Assembly (NCBI RefSeq): GCF_003574835.2
Contig: NZ_CP063196.1
Location: 620,001-684,000 of the forward strand
Source: Thermobifida halotolerans
Lineage (GTDB): Bacteria > Actinomycetota > Actinomycetes > Streptosporangiales > Streptosporangiaceae
Direction of reading: 5' to 3'
DNA: 64,000 bases
A program made the position numbers and the translations under genes. The notes beneath the pieces are model-generated. The model made no database searches. It saw only the letters and a program-made list of their open reading frames with translations, and was not told the origin of the DNA. Shown piece after piece: positions 48,128 through 56,972 of the stretch (position 1 is its first letter; every line of letters begins with the position of its first letter).

Positions 48128-48652
48128 ATGGCCGGCGCGATGCGCAAGATGGCGGTCTACCTCGGCCTCGTGGAGGACGACCGTTACGATCACCGTTATG
48201 CGGACGAGTACGATGACTTCGAGGATTTCGACGAGGCCCTCGACGAGCGGCCCGTTCGAGACCGCGCTCCCCGTGACGACGCCCGAGGCGACTCCGTGAC
48301 GGATTCGGTCGATCACCCCGCGTCGCGCAACGAACGGCGCCCCACCGTCCCCGCCGTGCCCGCCACCGCTGATCTCGCCCGGATCACGACACTCCATCCC
48401 CGGACCTACAACGAAGCGCGTACTATCGGAGAGCATTTCCGTGAAGGCATTCCGGTGATCATGAACCTCACCGAGATGGTCGACAGTGACGCCAAGCGTC
48501 TGGTCGACTTCGCGGCGGGGTTGATCTTCGGCCTGCACGGCAGCATCGAACGCGTGACCAACAAGGTGTTCCTGTTGTCTCCGGCTAATGTTGAGGTGAC
48601 CGCTGAAGACAAAGCACGTATCGCTGAGCGAGGATTCTTCAATCAGAGTTAG
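48128..48652 (+). CDS. sepF: Cell division protein SepF
   Basis: SepF tethers FtsZ to the membrane in organisms lacking FtsA and ZipA. The 174-aa protein has the N-terminal amphipathic membrane-targeting helix ([12 protein letters not shown]) and an acidic linker ([20 protein letters not shown]). The C-terminal dimer domain contains [38 protein letters not shown] and [24 protein letters not shown] precedes ATG 48128. Confidence 0.96.
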   Translation: MAGAMRKMAVYLGLVEDDRYDHRYADEYDDFEDFDEALDERPVRDRAPRDDARGDSVTDSVDHPASRNERRPTVPAVPATADLARITTLHPRTYNEARTIGEHFREGIPVIMNLTEMVDSDAKRLVDFAAGLIFGLHGSIERVTNKVFLLSPANVEVTAEDKARIAERGFFNQS

Positions 48653-48691
48653 AGCAGCACACGCATCCAGTAAGGCAGCCGGAGTACGGGA

Positions 48692-48997
48692 GTGAACATC
48701 GTCCAAGTCGTGCTCGGCAACGTTCTGATCTTCGTCCTATACCTCTTCCTGTTTCTGCTGATCGGGCGGCTGGTGTTCGACTTGGTTCAGATGTATGCCA
48801 GGTCATGGCGGCCTGCCGGATTGGTCCTGGTTCTGGCCGAGACGACGTATACGATCACGGACCCGCCGCTCAAGTTCCTGCGTCGCTTCATCAAACCCAT
48901 CCGGTTGGGGAGTGTCGCGCTCGACTTGAGCTTCATGATCCTGTTCCTTGTGGTGACGATCCTCCTCCAGGTCGTGACGTCTGTCCTGACCGTGTAG
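48692..48997 (+). CDS. YggT-family membrane protein
   Basis: The 101-aa protein has two membrane segments flanking the YggT motif ITDPPLKFLRRFIKPIRLG. It is usually encoded between sepF and divIVA, and in other bacteria YggT/YlmG proteins affect division or osmotic behaviour. GTG 48692. Confidence 0.9.
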   Translation: MNIVQVVLGNVLIFVLYLFLFLLIGRLVFDLVQMYARSWRPAGLVLVLAETTYTITDPPLKFLRRFIKPIRLGSVALDLSFMILFLVVTILLQVVTSVLTV

Positions 48998-49046
48998 CGA
49001 GACCCGAGACAGCAGAAAGGTAGGCTCCGGTTCCGATACATGAGTC

Positions 49047-49074
49047 TTGGTCATGATCTGGAGTGCCATAAGGT
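49047..49074 (+). promoter_or_regulatory. Promoter of divIVA
   Basis: TTGGTC (49047-49052) and TAAGGT (49069-49074) are 16 bases apart, upstream of divIVA by about 50 bases. The surrounding DNA is noticeably AT-richer than the coding regions, and it probably gives divIVA independent strong expression. Confidence 0.6.
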
Positions 49075-49128
49075 CACGATCAGGTAGCGTCCCTACGGAC
49101 GGAGTCCAAGCGCGCCAAGGAGACGAAC

Positions 49129-50004
49129 ATGCCGCTGACACCTGCGGATGTACGCAATAAACAGTTCAGTACGACCCGGCTGCGGCCGGGATACGACGAA
49201 GAAGAGGTCGACGCCTTCCTCGACGAGGTCGAAGCCGAACTCGATCGTCTGATCCAGGAGAACGAGGAACTGCGCGGCAAGCTGGCGGAGTGCCTGCGCG
49301 GCAAGGTGCCCCCTGCGGGAATGAACGACTTCCAGCCCCAGGAACCCCCTGCCCCTCAGGAAGCCCCCAAGCCCGAGATGCCGATGCGGCAGCAGCCCGA
49401 ACCGATGCGGCAGCAGCAGCCCGAGCCGGCCCAGGCCGCGGCCCCGCCCATGGGGCTGCCCGGCGGCGACGACAACATGGACACCGCCGCCCGCGTTCTC
49501 GCCCTCGCCCAGCAGACCGCCGACCAGGCGATCTCCGACGCCCGCCGTGAGGCCGACGAGACGCTGGGACGGGCCCGCCACGAGGCCGAGGACATTCTCG
49601 GCAAGGCCCGCCGCCAGGCCGAGCAGATCGTCAACGAGGCGCGCGCCCGGTCGGAGAACCTGGACCGCGACGCCCAGGAGCGCCACCGCCAGGTCATGGG
49701 GTCGCTCGTGCAGCAGCGCGACGAGCTGGAGCACAAGGTCGCGGCGCTCAAGGACTTCGAGCGCGAGTACCGCAGCCGCCTCAAGGACTACTTCGAGCGG
49801 CAGTTGAGGGAGCTCAACGAGGGAGCGCCCGACTACAGCAACAACCCGAACACCACGGGCGGTTTCCAGACCATGTCGCCTCCCACCGGCGGCAGTCCGT
49901 CGCTGCAGCACGCCGGACCCGGCTCGGGCTCCACGAACCCGTTCGCCTCACCCGAACCGGCGCCGCACGGCTACCACCCGGGTGACCCGCACGACCGCCA
50001 CTGA
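49129..50004 (+). CDS. divIVA: Polar growth/cell division protein DivIVA (Wag31)
   Basis: It is a curvature-sensing coiled-coil scaffold that directs apical wall synthesis in actinomycetes. The 291-aa protein starts MPLTPADVRNKQFSTTRLRPGYDEEEVDAFLDEVE (two motifs joined here by the membrane-binding Arg-rich turn). A Pro/Gln-rich linker (residues 60-110) follows, with a repeated PMRQQPEP unit. A long coiled coil (about 125-230) comes next, and then a Gly/Pro-rich tail ending DPHDRH. ATG 49129 follows AAGGAG. Confidence 0.95.
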   Translation: MPLTPADVRNKQFSTTRLRPGYDEEEVDAFLDEVEAELDRLIQENEELRGKLAECLRGKVPPAGMNDFQPQEPPAPQEAPKPEMPMRQQPEPMRQQQPEPAQAAAPPMGLPGGDDNMDTAARVLALAQQTADQAISDARREADETLGRARHEAEDILGKARRQAEQIVNEARARSENLDRDAQERHRQVMGSLVQQRDELEHKVAALKDFEREYRSRLKDYFERQLRELNEGAPDYSNNPNTTGGFQTMSPPTGGSPSLQHAGPGSGSTNPFASPEPAPHGYHPGDPHDRH

Positions 50005-50065
50005 ACCGGCGGTCGGCGGTACCAAGTCCCACTCGATCCATGAACCCTGAGAAGGCATTCACCCG

Positions 50066-51262
50066 GTGATCATCGTCTGCCTGGTGCTGGTCGTGGCGGC
50101 GTTTGTCGTGATCGGCATGGCACTGGCGCTCGCAGAACTGACTCTGGTCAACGTCGCGCTCGGACTCGGCGGCCTGTCCGCCGTACTGCTCGCGGTGGAG
50201 TTCGTCCGCAACAGGAGGACCCTGTTCGGGAAGGGCCGCACGGAGTCGCTGCCCGGTCACCGGAGTGCCGACGTCCACGGGACCATGGCGGGACAGGCTC
50301 GGACGGACGGTTTGGGGAAGGCGTCCGTCCACCCTCCTGCCATGGCGGTGGCCACCGGTCCGGTGGCCCCGGCCGCCGGCGTCGGCGGCCCGTCCGCGGC
50401 TGTCCATGGCTTCGAGGACACGACCGCGGCAGCCGATGCCCACGCACCCGCGCCGGTTTCCGGACCGGTGCGGGCGGCTTTTTCCCCGCCTCCCGACGTC
50501 GCCCCCGCGCCGTCCGGTGCGGACGGTTCCGACACCGAACCGGCCGTGCCGGAGCCGAGCGGGGCGACCACGGTCGAGCGTCCCGAGGACACGACCACCC
50601 GGACGGAGTGGGACGACGAGGACGACGTCGGCCCCGGACCGGTGGCCGACGGGGAGGCGGCTGCCCGGACCGGAGGCGACGCCCGCGACGACGGGCCCGG
50701 GTCCTCTCCGGTCGGTGACGCCGACGAGGAGGACGCCGTCGACGCCGAAGCCGACGCCGAAGCCGAAGCCGACCGGGTGGCCGGCGACGAGGACGCCGGA
50801 TTCGGACCGGTGACCGGCCGGGAGGCCGAGGAGCCGGAGCGGGCCGACGACGAGGCCCCCGTCCCGGCCGACGACGCGACGGCGACCGGCCCCGACACGG
50901 ACTCCGACACCACCGGCTCCGACGACTCCGCCGCAGCGGACGCGGACGAGGACGGACCGGTCGGCACCGCCGACGCCGACGACACGGCCGAGGTCGCCTT
51001 CCGCGAGCCCGCCGAATGGGCCCCGCCCTTCTCACTGCCCTCCCGTGAGGAGAGCGAGAGCAGGAGCGTCTCCGCCGCGGCCATCGCCGCGCTCGCCGCC
51101 CGCTGGACCCCCACCGGCGACGAACTGGCCGCCGAATCCTCCGACACCTCCGACGACGACAGTCCCGCCGGAGTGGACAGCACCCCCTCCCCGGACACCG
51201 GGACCGGTTCCGCGGACGCGCCCCACGGCGGCACGGCCGCCTCCAAGGACCCCGAGGACTGA
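50066..51262 (+). CDS. Membrane-anchored, highly acidic disordered protein
   Basis: The 398-aa protein has two N-terminal membrane helices (about 1-23 and 28-46), a short basic stretch (RNRRTLFGKGR), then a 330-residue disordered tail. The tail is rich in Asp, Glu, Ala and Pro, including an AEADAEAEADRV run. A short conserved-looking segment near 320-355 (PPFSLPSREESE, AAIAALAARWTPTGDEL) stands out. I do not recognise a family. Immediate linkage to divIVA suggests a pole- or division-linked envelope role, which is inference. The GTG start at 50066 has a GAGAAGG site upstream. Confidence 0.75.
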   Translation: MIIVCLVLVVAAFVVIGMALALAELTLVNVALGLGGLSAVLLAVEFVRNRRTLFGKGRTESLPGHRSADVHGTMAGQARTDGLGKASVHPPAMAVATGPVAPAAGVGGPSAAVHGFEDTTAAADAHAPAPVSGPVRAAFSPPPDVAPAPSGADGSDTEPAVPEPSGATTVERPEDTTTRTEWDDEDDVGPGPVADGEAAARTGGDARDDGPGSSPVGDADEEDAVDAEADAEAEADRVAGDEDAGFGPVTGREAEEPERADDEAPVPADDATATGPDTDSDTTGSDDSAAADADEDGPVGTADADDTAEVAFREPAEWAPPFSLPSREESESRSVSAAAIAALAARWTPTGDELAAESSDTSDDDSPAGVDSTPSPDTGTGSADAPHGGTAASKDPED

Positions 51263-51308
51263 CCTCCTCCCGCGCGCCGCCCCGCCGACCGGCCCGGCAG
51301 AACGGAAA

Positions 51309-51340
51309 CGGGGCCGCGAACCGGTCGGTCCACGGCCCCG
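51309..51340 (-). terminator. Terminator of ileS
   Basis: CGGGGCCG (51309-51316) and CGGCCCCG (51333-51340) form an 8-bp stem. Read on the minus strand it is followed by TTTCCGTT, close to an intrinsic terminator, 15 bases after the ileS stop. It can also serve the convergent acidic-protein gene. Confidence 0.75.
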
Positions 51341-51354
51341 AAACCTCCGGCGGG

Positions 51355-54300
51355 TCAGGCCCTGCGCAGCCGCAGGGTGATGCCGAACTCCTCCGAGACC
51401 ACCTCGTGAGCGTCCGGCTCACCGGGGCCCTCGGTGAAGGAGACCGCCAGCACCTCGCCGCTGATCGTCTCCGCGTGCTCGGTCATCGCCTGCGCGGTCG
51501 TCTCGTCGGTGGCCGACCACCACAGGTCGATGCGGTCGGAGATGTCCAGACCGCTGGACTTGCGGGCGTCCTGCACCAGACGGACCACCTCGCGGGCCAG
51601 CCCGGCGCGGCGCAGCTCCGGCGTCAACTCCAGGTCCAGCGCCACCGTCTCACCGGACTCCGAGGCCACCGCCCAGCCCTCGCGCGGCTGCTCGGTGACC
51701 AGCACCTCCTCGGCGGACAGCGCCACCGGCTCACCATCGACGTCCACGGTGGCCGACCCCTCGCCGCGCAGCCCCTCCACCAGCGCCTTGGCGTCGGCGG
51801 CCTGGATCGCCTTGGCGACCTGCGGGGTGCCCTTGCCGAACCGCCTGCCCAGCGCCCGGAAGTTCGGCTTGACCGAGTAGTCCACCAGGTCACCGCCGAC
51901 CACCGACAGCGGGTCGAGCTGCACCACGTTCAGCTCCTCGGCGATCTGCGCCCGCAACTGCTCGGGCAGGGCCTCGAAGCCCCGGGCGCCCACGAGCGCC
52001 CGCGCCAGCGGCTGGCGGACCCGCCGACCGGAGTCCACCCGGGCGGCCCGTCCCAGCTCCACCAGGCGGCGCACCAGCGCCATCCGCGCCGACAGTTCGG
52101 GGTCGATCAGCGTTCCGTCGGCCACCGGCCAGGACGCCAGGTGCACCGACTCCGGCGCGTCCGGACGGCGCAGCGCCTGCCACACGTGGTCGGTCAGGAA
52201 CGGGACGATCGGAGCCATCAGCAGGGTGACGGTCTCCAGGCACTCGAACAGCGTCGCGAACGCCGACGCGCCCTCGGGCGTGTTCGCGCCCGCCCAGAAG
52301 CGGCGGCGCGACCGGCGCACGTACCAGTTGGACAGGTCGTCGACGAACGTGGTCAGCGCGCGCCCCGCGGCCGCCGGGTCGAACCGCTCCAGCGCGTCGT
52401 CGACCGTCCTGATCAGCGAGTGCAGTTCCGACAGCAGCCAGCGGTCCAGCAGCGGCCGCTCCGCCGGGGCGGGCGCGTCGGCGAGCCGCTCGTGGCTCCA
52501 CCCCTCGCCCGCGCCCGCGTACAGGGTGAAGAAGGACGCCGTGTTGTAGTAGGTCAGCAGGACCTTGCGGACGATCTCCTCCAGCACGGCATGCCCCACC
52601 CGGCGCGGCATCCACGGCGACCCGCTGGCCGCCATGAACCAGCGCAGCGCGTCGGCGCCGTGCCGGTCCATCACCGGCATCGGCTCCAGGATGTTGCCCA
52701 GGTGCTTGCTCATCTTGCGGCCGTCCTCGGCGAGGATGTGGCCCAGACAGACCACGTTCTCGTAGGAGGAGCGGCCGAACACCAGCGTGCTGACCGCCAT
52801 CAGCGAGTAGAACCAGCCGCGGGTCTGGTCGATGGCCTCGCAGATGTACTGGGCGGGAAAGTTCGCCTCGAACTTCTCCAGGTTGCGGTGCGGGGCGCCC
52901 CACTGCGCGAACGGCATCGCTCCGGAGTCGAACCACACGTCGATGACCTCGGGCACACGGCGGGCCACCCGCTGCTCCAGCGGCAGCGACGGGTCGGCGT
53001 CGGGGTCGGGGATGACGATGTCGTCGACGTAGGGCCGGTGCGGGTCGAGGCCGGACAGGTCCTGCCCGCTCAGCTCGCCCAGTTCCTCCAGGGAGCCCAC
53101 GCAGATCCGCCGGCCGTCGGGGAACTCCCAGATCGGCAGCGGCGTGCCCCAGTAGCGGCTGCGCGACAGCGCCCAGTCGACGTTGTTGCGCAGCCACTCG
53201 CCGTAGCGGCCGTCCCTGACGTTGGCCGGAACCCAGTTGGTGGCGGCGTTCTCCGCGAGCAGCCGGTCCTTGATCTCGGTGGTGCGGATGTACCAGGAGG
53301 GCACCGCGTAGTACAGCAGCGCGGTGTGGCAGCGCCAGCAGTGCGGGTAGCTGTGCTCGTACGACAGGTGCGCGAACAGCAGGCCGCGCTCCTTCAGGTC
53401 GGCGACCAGCGTCTTGTCGGCGGTCTTGAAGAACACTCCGCCCACCAGGTCGAGGTGCTCCTCGAAGGTCCCGTCGGGACGCACCGGGTTGATCACCGGC
53501 AGCCCGTAGGCGCGGCACACCTGCATGTCGTCGGCGCCGAAGGCGGGGGCCTGGTGGACCAGGCCGGTGCCGTCCTCGACCGTGACGTAGTCGGCGAGCA
53601 CCACGAAGTGCGCGGCCGTGTCGAACTCCACCAGTTCGAAGGGGCGCCGGTAGGTCCAGCGCTCCATGTCGGCGCCCCTGAACCGCTGCCCGGTGAGCTC
53701 CCAGCCCTCCCCGAGCGCCGCGCCGACCAGCGGCTCGGCCACGACCAGCCGCTCGGAGCCGTCGGTGGCCACCACGTAGTCCACCTCCGGGTGCACCGCC
53801 ACGGCGGTGTTGGACACCAGGGTCCAGGGGGTGGTGGTCCACACCAGCAGCGCCGCGTCACCGGCCAGCGGGCCGGAGGTCAGCGGGAAGCGCACGTACA
53901 CCGACGGGTCGGTGACGGTCTCGTAGCCCTGCGCGAGTTCGTGGTCGGACAGCGTGGTGCCGCAGCGCGGGCAGTACGGGCTGATCCGGTAGTCCTGCAC
54001 CAGCAGGCCCCTGTCCCAGATCTGCTTGAGCGCCCACCACACCGACTCCACGTACTCGCGGTCCATGGTGCGGTAGGCCTCGTCCATGTTGACCCAGTAG
54101 CCCATGCGGCGCGTCATCTCGGTGAACGCGTCCACGTTGCGCAGCACCGCCTCGCGGCAGCGGGCGTTGAACTCGGCGACGCCGAACGCCTCGATGTCCT
54201 TCTTGCCGGAGATCCCCAGTTCCTTCTCCACGGCGACCTCCACCGGCAGGCCGTGGCAGTCCCACCCGGCCTTGCGGTCGACGTGGAAGCCCTTCATCGT

Positions 54301-54537
54301 CTTGAAGCGCGGGAAGACGTCCTTGAACACGCGCGCCTCGACGTGGTGCACGCCGGGGGTGCCGTTCGCGGTGGGGGGACCCTCGAAGAACACCCAGTTC
54401 GGGCCGCCCTGTGTCTGCTCCAGTGACCGTTCGAAGACCTTCTGCTCCGTCCAGCGTCGCAGCACCTCGCGCTCCATCGAGGGCAGGTCGATCTGGGCGG
54501 GCAGCGCGGGGAACGGTCGGGTCGACTCCTTCGACAC
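51355..54537 (-). CDS. ileS: Isoleucyl-tRNA synthetase (eukaryote-like type)
   Basis: The 1060-aa class I synthetase has its HIGH-type motif in GPPTANGTPGVHHVEA and KMSKH at residues 608-612. The editing CP1 domain is present, including WTTTPWTLVSNTAVAV. A WYIRTTEI stretch and a long C-terminal tRNA-binding region follow. These features fit the IleRS2 (eukaryote-like) clade, which is known to be naturally less sensitive to mupirocin. GTG 54537 is preceded by GGAAAGG and directly by a T-box; the open frame upstream is leader RNA. Confidence 0.96.
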   Translation of the reverse strand: MSKESTRPFPALPAQIDLPSMEREVLRRWTEQKVFERSLEQTQGGPNWVFFEGPPTANGTPGVHHVEARVFKDVFPRFKTMKGFHVDRKAGWDCHGLPVEVAVEKELGISGKKDIEAFGVAEFNARCREAVLRNVDAFTEMTRRMGYWVNMDEAYRTMDREYVESVWWALKQIWDRGLLVQDYRISPYCPRCGTTLSDHELAQGYETVTDPSVYVRFPLTSGPLAGDAALLVWTTTPWTLVSNTAVAVHPEVDYVVATDGSERLVVAEPLVGAALGEGWELTGQRFRGADMERWTYRRPFELVEFDTAAHFVVLADYVTVEDGTGLVHQAPAFGADDMQVCRAYGLPVINPVRPDGTFEEHLDLVGGVFFKTADKTLVADLKERGLLFAHLSYEHSYPHCWRCHTALLYYAVPSWYIRTTEIKDRLLAENAATNWVPANVRDGRYGEWLRNNVDWALSRSRYWGTPLPIWEFPDGRRICVGSLEELGELSGQDLSGLDPHRPYVDDIVIPDPDADPSLPLEQRVARRVPEVIDVWFDSGAMPFAQWGAPHRNLEKFEANFPAQYICEAIDQTRGWFYSLMAVSTLVFGRSSYENVVCLGHILAEDGRKMSKHLGNILEPMPVMDRHGADALRWFMAASGSPWMPRRVGHAVLEEIVRKVLLTYYNTASFFTLYAGAGEGWSHERLADAPAPAERPLLDRWLLSELHSLIRTVDDALERFDPAAAGRALTTFVDDLSNWYVRRSRRRFWAGANTPEGASAFATLFECLETVTLLMAPIVPFLTDHVWQALRRPDAPESVHLASWPVADGTLIDPELSARMALVRRLVELGRAARVDSGRRVRQPLARALVGARGFEALPEQLRAQIAEELNVVQLDPLSVVGGDLVDYSVKPNFRALGRRFGKGTPQVAKAIQAADAKALVEGLRGEGSATVDVDGEPVALSAEEVLVTEQPREGWAVASESGETVALDLELTPELRRAGLAREVVRLVQDARKSSGLDISDRIDLWWSATDETTAQAMTEHAETISGEVLAVSFTEGPGEPDAHEVVSEEFGITLRLRRA

Positions 54538-54559
54538 GTGGCGTACCTTTCCATCAGGG

Positions 54560-54812
54560 GTGTCGGTCACCTGACGGAGGGACGAGGCAGGAGGCCCCGC
54601 GGTACCACCCTCCTTGGCCGCGCCGCCGTTGTCGGCCGCGCGTCCCACTTCGTTCCTGACGCTGCCGGTTCTACTGGGCGTCCGCTGCGGGACGCCGTTC
54701 TTCCGGCGGCTCCGGGGTGATCTTCCCGCGCGGGCATACCCCCGGGCTCGCACCGTCCCCGGGTCGCTTCGGGCTGTGTCCGCCGGTACTCGTCCCCATC
54801 AACGCCTTGCTG
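54560..54812 (-). ncRNA. Ile-specific T-box riboswitch upstream of ileS
   Basis: On the minus strand the canonical T-box AGGGTGGTACCGCGG is at 54597-54611. At 54787-54800 stands GATGGGGACGAGTA, containing the AGTA bulge motif that opens Stem I. An ATC isoleucine specifier codon is placed at 54719-54721. A -10-like TATCCT lies at 54818-54823. The leader ends about 20 bases before the ileS GTG with no T-run terminator, so it is probably a translational T-box, as known for actinobacterial ileS. Uncharged tRNA-Ile would free the ribosome site. Confidence 0.9.
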
Positions 54813-54915
54813 GCTCGAGGATAGCCCACCGCGGAACACGGATCGCGGTGTTTTCCGGTCGTGACCTGACGGGGGCATACTCGCTCCGGAACCCGCGAGA
54901 CCGAGGAGGGCTCAG

Positions 54916-55182
54916 GTGACGCGAGCGACCCCCGAGGGCGCCGTCCTGGTGACGCTGGCCGAACGCGAGGACGCCGAGGAGTTGGCCGGACAACTCCTGG
55001 AGGAGGGGTACGCGCCCTGCACGGTGCACCGCGACATGTTCGCGGGCGAGGACGACGCCGAGGACGTCGACTGGGTGATCGAGGTGCGCACCGGACCGGG
55101 CGGCGCCCCCGCCGCCATGGACGAGGACGGCCTGTCCGCGCTCGCCGAGGACTACGGCGGCTTCACACACGTCGAGCGGTAG
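54916..55182 (+). CDS. 88-aa conserved-looking acidic protein
   Basis: This small protein reads VLVTLAEREDAEELAGQLLEEGYAPCTVHRD, an alpha/beta segment reminiscent of DUF2007/SPOR-like small domains. It continues with an acidic loop (EDDAEDVDW) and a VIEVRTGPGG strand. GAGGAGGG supports GTG 54916. It is divergent from ileS and upstream of lspA; function unknown. Coding character is good (G/C third positions). Confidence 0.7.
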   Translation: MTRATPEGAVLVTLAEREDAEELAGQLLEEGYAPCTVHRDMFAGEDDAEDVDWVIEVRTGPGGAPAAMDEDGLSALAEDYGGFTHVER

Positions 55183-55319
55183 CCGCGCTCGCCGACGCGG
55201 GAGGGCGGTGTGCGGGGGTGAATACAATGATTCTGGCCCGCACGCCGCGCGGACCGGGGAACGGACGGCCGCGAGATCCGGAGGCGTCGGCGGGCCGCGA
55301 CCCACGTTGAGGAGTTCCG

Positions 55320-55976
55320 CTGAGTGACGTCGACCCCGACCGGGGCACCGAGAAGACCGATGACGTTTCCCCGCCGGTCCGGCCGCGCCGGATCGGTCTG
55401 CTGCTGGCCGTGGCCGCCGTCCCCCTGGTCGCCGACTTCGTCACCAAGGAGATCGCGCTGGCGCGCTTCTCGCCGTACGACCCGGTGGAGCTGCTGGGTG
55501 GACTGCTCAGGTTGACGCTGGTGTTCAACCCCGGAGCGGCGTTCTCCATCGGCACCGGCATGACGTGGGTGTTCAGCCTGATCGTGGTGGCCGTCATCGG
55601 CTACATCCTGTGGACGGCGCCCCGGCTGCGCAGCGCGGGGTGGGCGGTGGCGCTCGGCCTGATCCTCAGCGGCGCCACCGGCAACTTCATCGACCGCATC
55701 TGGCGTCCCAACACCAGGGAGCTGTCGTCGTCACTGGTGGGCCCGGAGGCGCCGGGGACCCTGCTCGACCGGCTGCTGAGCCCGCCGTCCCCGATGTACG
55801 GCCACGTCGTGGACTGGATCCAGATCCCCTACTGGCCGGTGTTCAACATCGCCGACTCCGCGATCGTGTGCGGCGGCGTGCTCGCCGTCCTCCTGGCCTT
55901 CCGCGGGATCAACATCGACGGCACCCGCGAGGCGGACAAGACCCCGAGCACCCCGACGCGAGGAGACGAAGCGTGA
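55320..55976 (+). CDS. lspA: Lipoprotein signal peptidase, apparent CTG start
   Basis: This aspartyl protease removes the signal peptide of prolipoproteins. The 218-aa protein has four membrane spans. Motifs are [21 protein letters not shown] (D125) and [10 protein letters not shown] (D179). About 25 extra residues lie between the two aspartates before GHVVDWIQI. The only standard start in frame, GTG 55410, would cut through the first helix ([19 protein letters not shown]). CTG 55320 has GAGGAG at 55309-55314 spaced 5 bases, and a stop lies just upstream at 55308-55310. It overlaps rluD by 4 bases. Confidence 0.88.
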   Translation: MSDVDPDRGTEKTDDVSPPVRPRRIGLLLAVAAVPLVADFVTKEIALARFSPYDPVELLGGLLRLTLVFNPGAAFSIGTGMTWVFSLIVVAVIGYILWTAPRLRSAGWAVALGLILSGATGNFIDRIWRPNTRELSSSLVGPEAPGTLLDRLLSPPSPMYGHVVDWIQIPYWPVFNIADSAIVCGGVLAVLLAFRGINIDGTREADKTPSTPTRGDEA

Positions 55977-56899
55977 GTGACCACCGAAGCATGCCGGTGC
56001 CCGACGGGCTGGAGGGCGACCGGCTCGACGCGGCGATCGCCCGCATGTTCGGCCTGTCGCGCACCCGCGCCGCCGACCTGATCGCCGAGGGCAACGTCCT
56101 GGTCGACGGAGCCGAGGCGGCCAAGTCCGACCGGGTGAGCGCCGGGGCGTGGCTGGACGTCACGCTGCCTCCGCCGCCCAGCGCGCCCGCGCCGCGCCCC
56201 GAACCGGTGCCGGGCATGACCATCGTCTACGAGGACGCCGACATCGTCGTGGTGGACAAGCCGGTCGGCGTGGTCGCCCACCCCACGCAGGGTTGGACCG
56301 GGCCGACGGTGCTGGACGGGCTGCTGGCGGCGGGGGTGACGGTCGCCACGAGCGGCGCGGCCGAGCGGCAGGGCATCGTGCACCGCCTGGACGCCAACAC
56401 CACCGGCCTGATGGTGGTGGCCAAGAGCGAGACCGCCTACAGCGTCCTCAAGCGCGCCTTCAAGGAGCGCACGGTCGACAAGACCTACCACGCGCTGGTG
56501 CAGGGACACCCCGATCCGCTGCGCGGCACGATCGACGCGCCCATCGACCGCCACCCCTCGGGTGACGGCCGGTTCGCGGTGGTCTCGGGCGGGCGGCCGT
56601 CGGTCACCCACTACGACACGGTGGAGGCGTTCCGCGCGGCCAGCCTGCTCCAGATCCGGTTGGAGACCGGCCGCACCCACCAGATCCGCGTGCACATGGC
56701 GGCCACCCGGCACCCGTGCGTGGGCGACCTGCTGTACGGGGCCGACCCCACCCTGGCCGAGCGGCTGGGGGTGCGCCGCCAGTGGCTGCACGCGGTCCGC
56801 CTGGGTTTCGAGCACCCCACCGAGCACCGCCCGGTGGAGTTCACCAGCCCGTACCCGGAGGACCTGGACAAGGCGCTGCACCTGCTGCGCGAGGAGTAG
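55973..56899 (+). CDS. rluD: 23S rRNA pseudouridine synthase (RluD family)
   Basis: The 308-aa protein has an N-terminal S4 RNA-binding domain ([22 protein letters not shown]) and the RluA-family catalytic motif [15 protein letters not shown] containing the catalytic Asp. [20 protein letters not shown] follows as the second family signature, in two stretches. The C-terminal end [20 protein letters not shown] recurs as a fragment at 59661-59726. GTG 55973 overlaps the lspA stop. Confidence 0.95.
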   Translation: MSDHRSMPVPDGLEGDRLDAAIARMFGLSRTRAADLIAEGNVLVDGAEAAKSDRVSAGAWLDVTLPPPPSAPAPRPEPVPGMTIVYEDADIVVVDKPVGVVAHPTQGWTGPTVLDGLLAAGVTVATSGAAERQGIVHRLDANTTGLMVVAKSETAYSVLKRAFKERTVDKTYHALVQGHPDPLRGTIDAPIDRHPSGDGRFAVVSGGRPSVTHYDTVEAFRAASLLQIRLETGRTHQIRVHMAATRHPCVGDLLYGADPTLAERLGVRRQWLHAVRLGFEHPTEHRPVEFTSPYPEDLDKALHLLREE

Positions 56900-56903
56900 T
56901 CCC

Positions 56904-56942
56904 GTCGCGGCCCCACCCTCCGGGAGAGAGCGTGGCCGCGAC
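56904..56942 (+). terminator. Hairpin terminator after rluD
   Basis: GTCGCGGCC (56904-56912) pairs perfectly with GGCCGCGAC (56934-56942), beginning 5 bases after the rluD stop and ending just before the TetR operator. No T tract is present. Confidence 0.65.
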
Positions 56943-56949
56943 AGAATAT

Positions 56950-56963
56950 GTAGATTGGTCTAC
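56950..56963. promoter_or_regulatory. TetR operator, copy 1
   Basis: GTAGA-TTGG-TCTAC is a perfect 5-bp inverted repeat embedded in GAATATGTAGATTGGTCTAC. It lies 10 bases before the tetR ATG. The same 20-base word, with one change, recurs at 57603-57622. Confidence 0.8.
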
Positions 56964-56972
56964 TATCTCGGT

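Noticed and set aside
49380-49440. Tandem repeat array in divIVA as a CRISPR-like or VNTR element
   Set aside because: Only two PMRQQPEP-type units within a coding linker; no spacers and no array.
51406-54426. 1006-residue plus-strand open frame opposite ileS
   Set aside because: It is antisense to ileS and consists of low-complexity shadow translation.
55410-55976. GTG 55410 as the lspA start
   Set aside because: It would truncate the first transmembrane helix, and no ribosome binding site precedes it.
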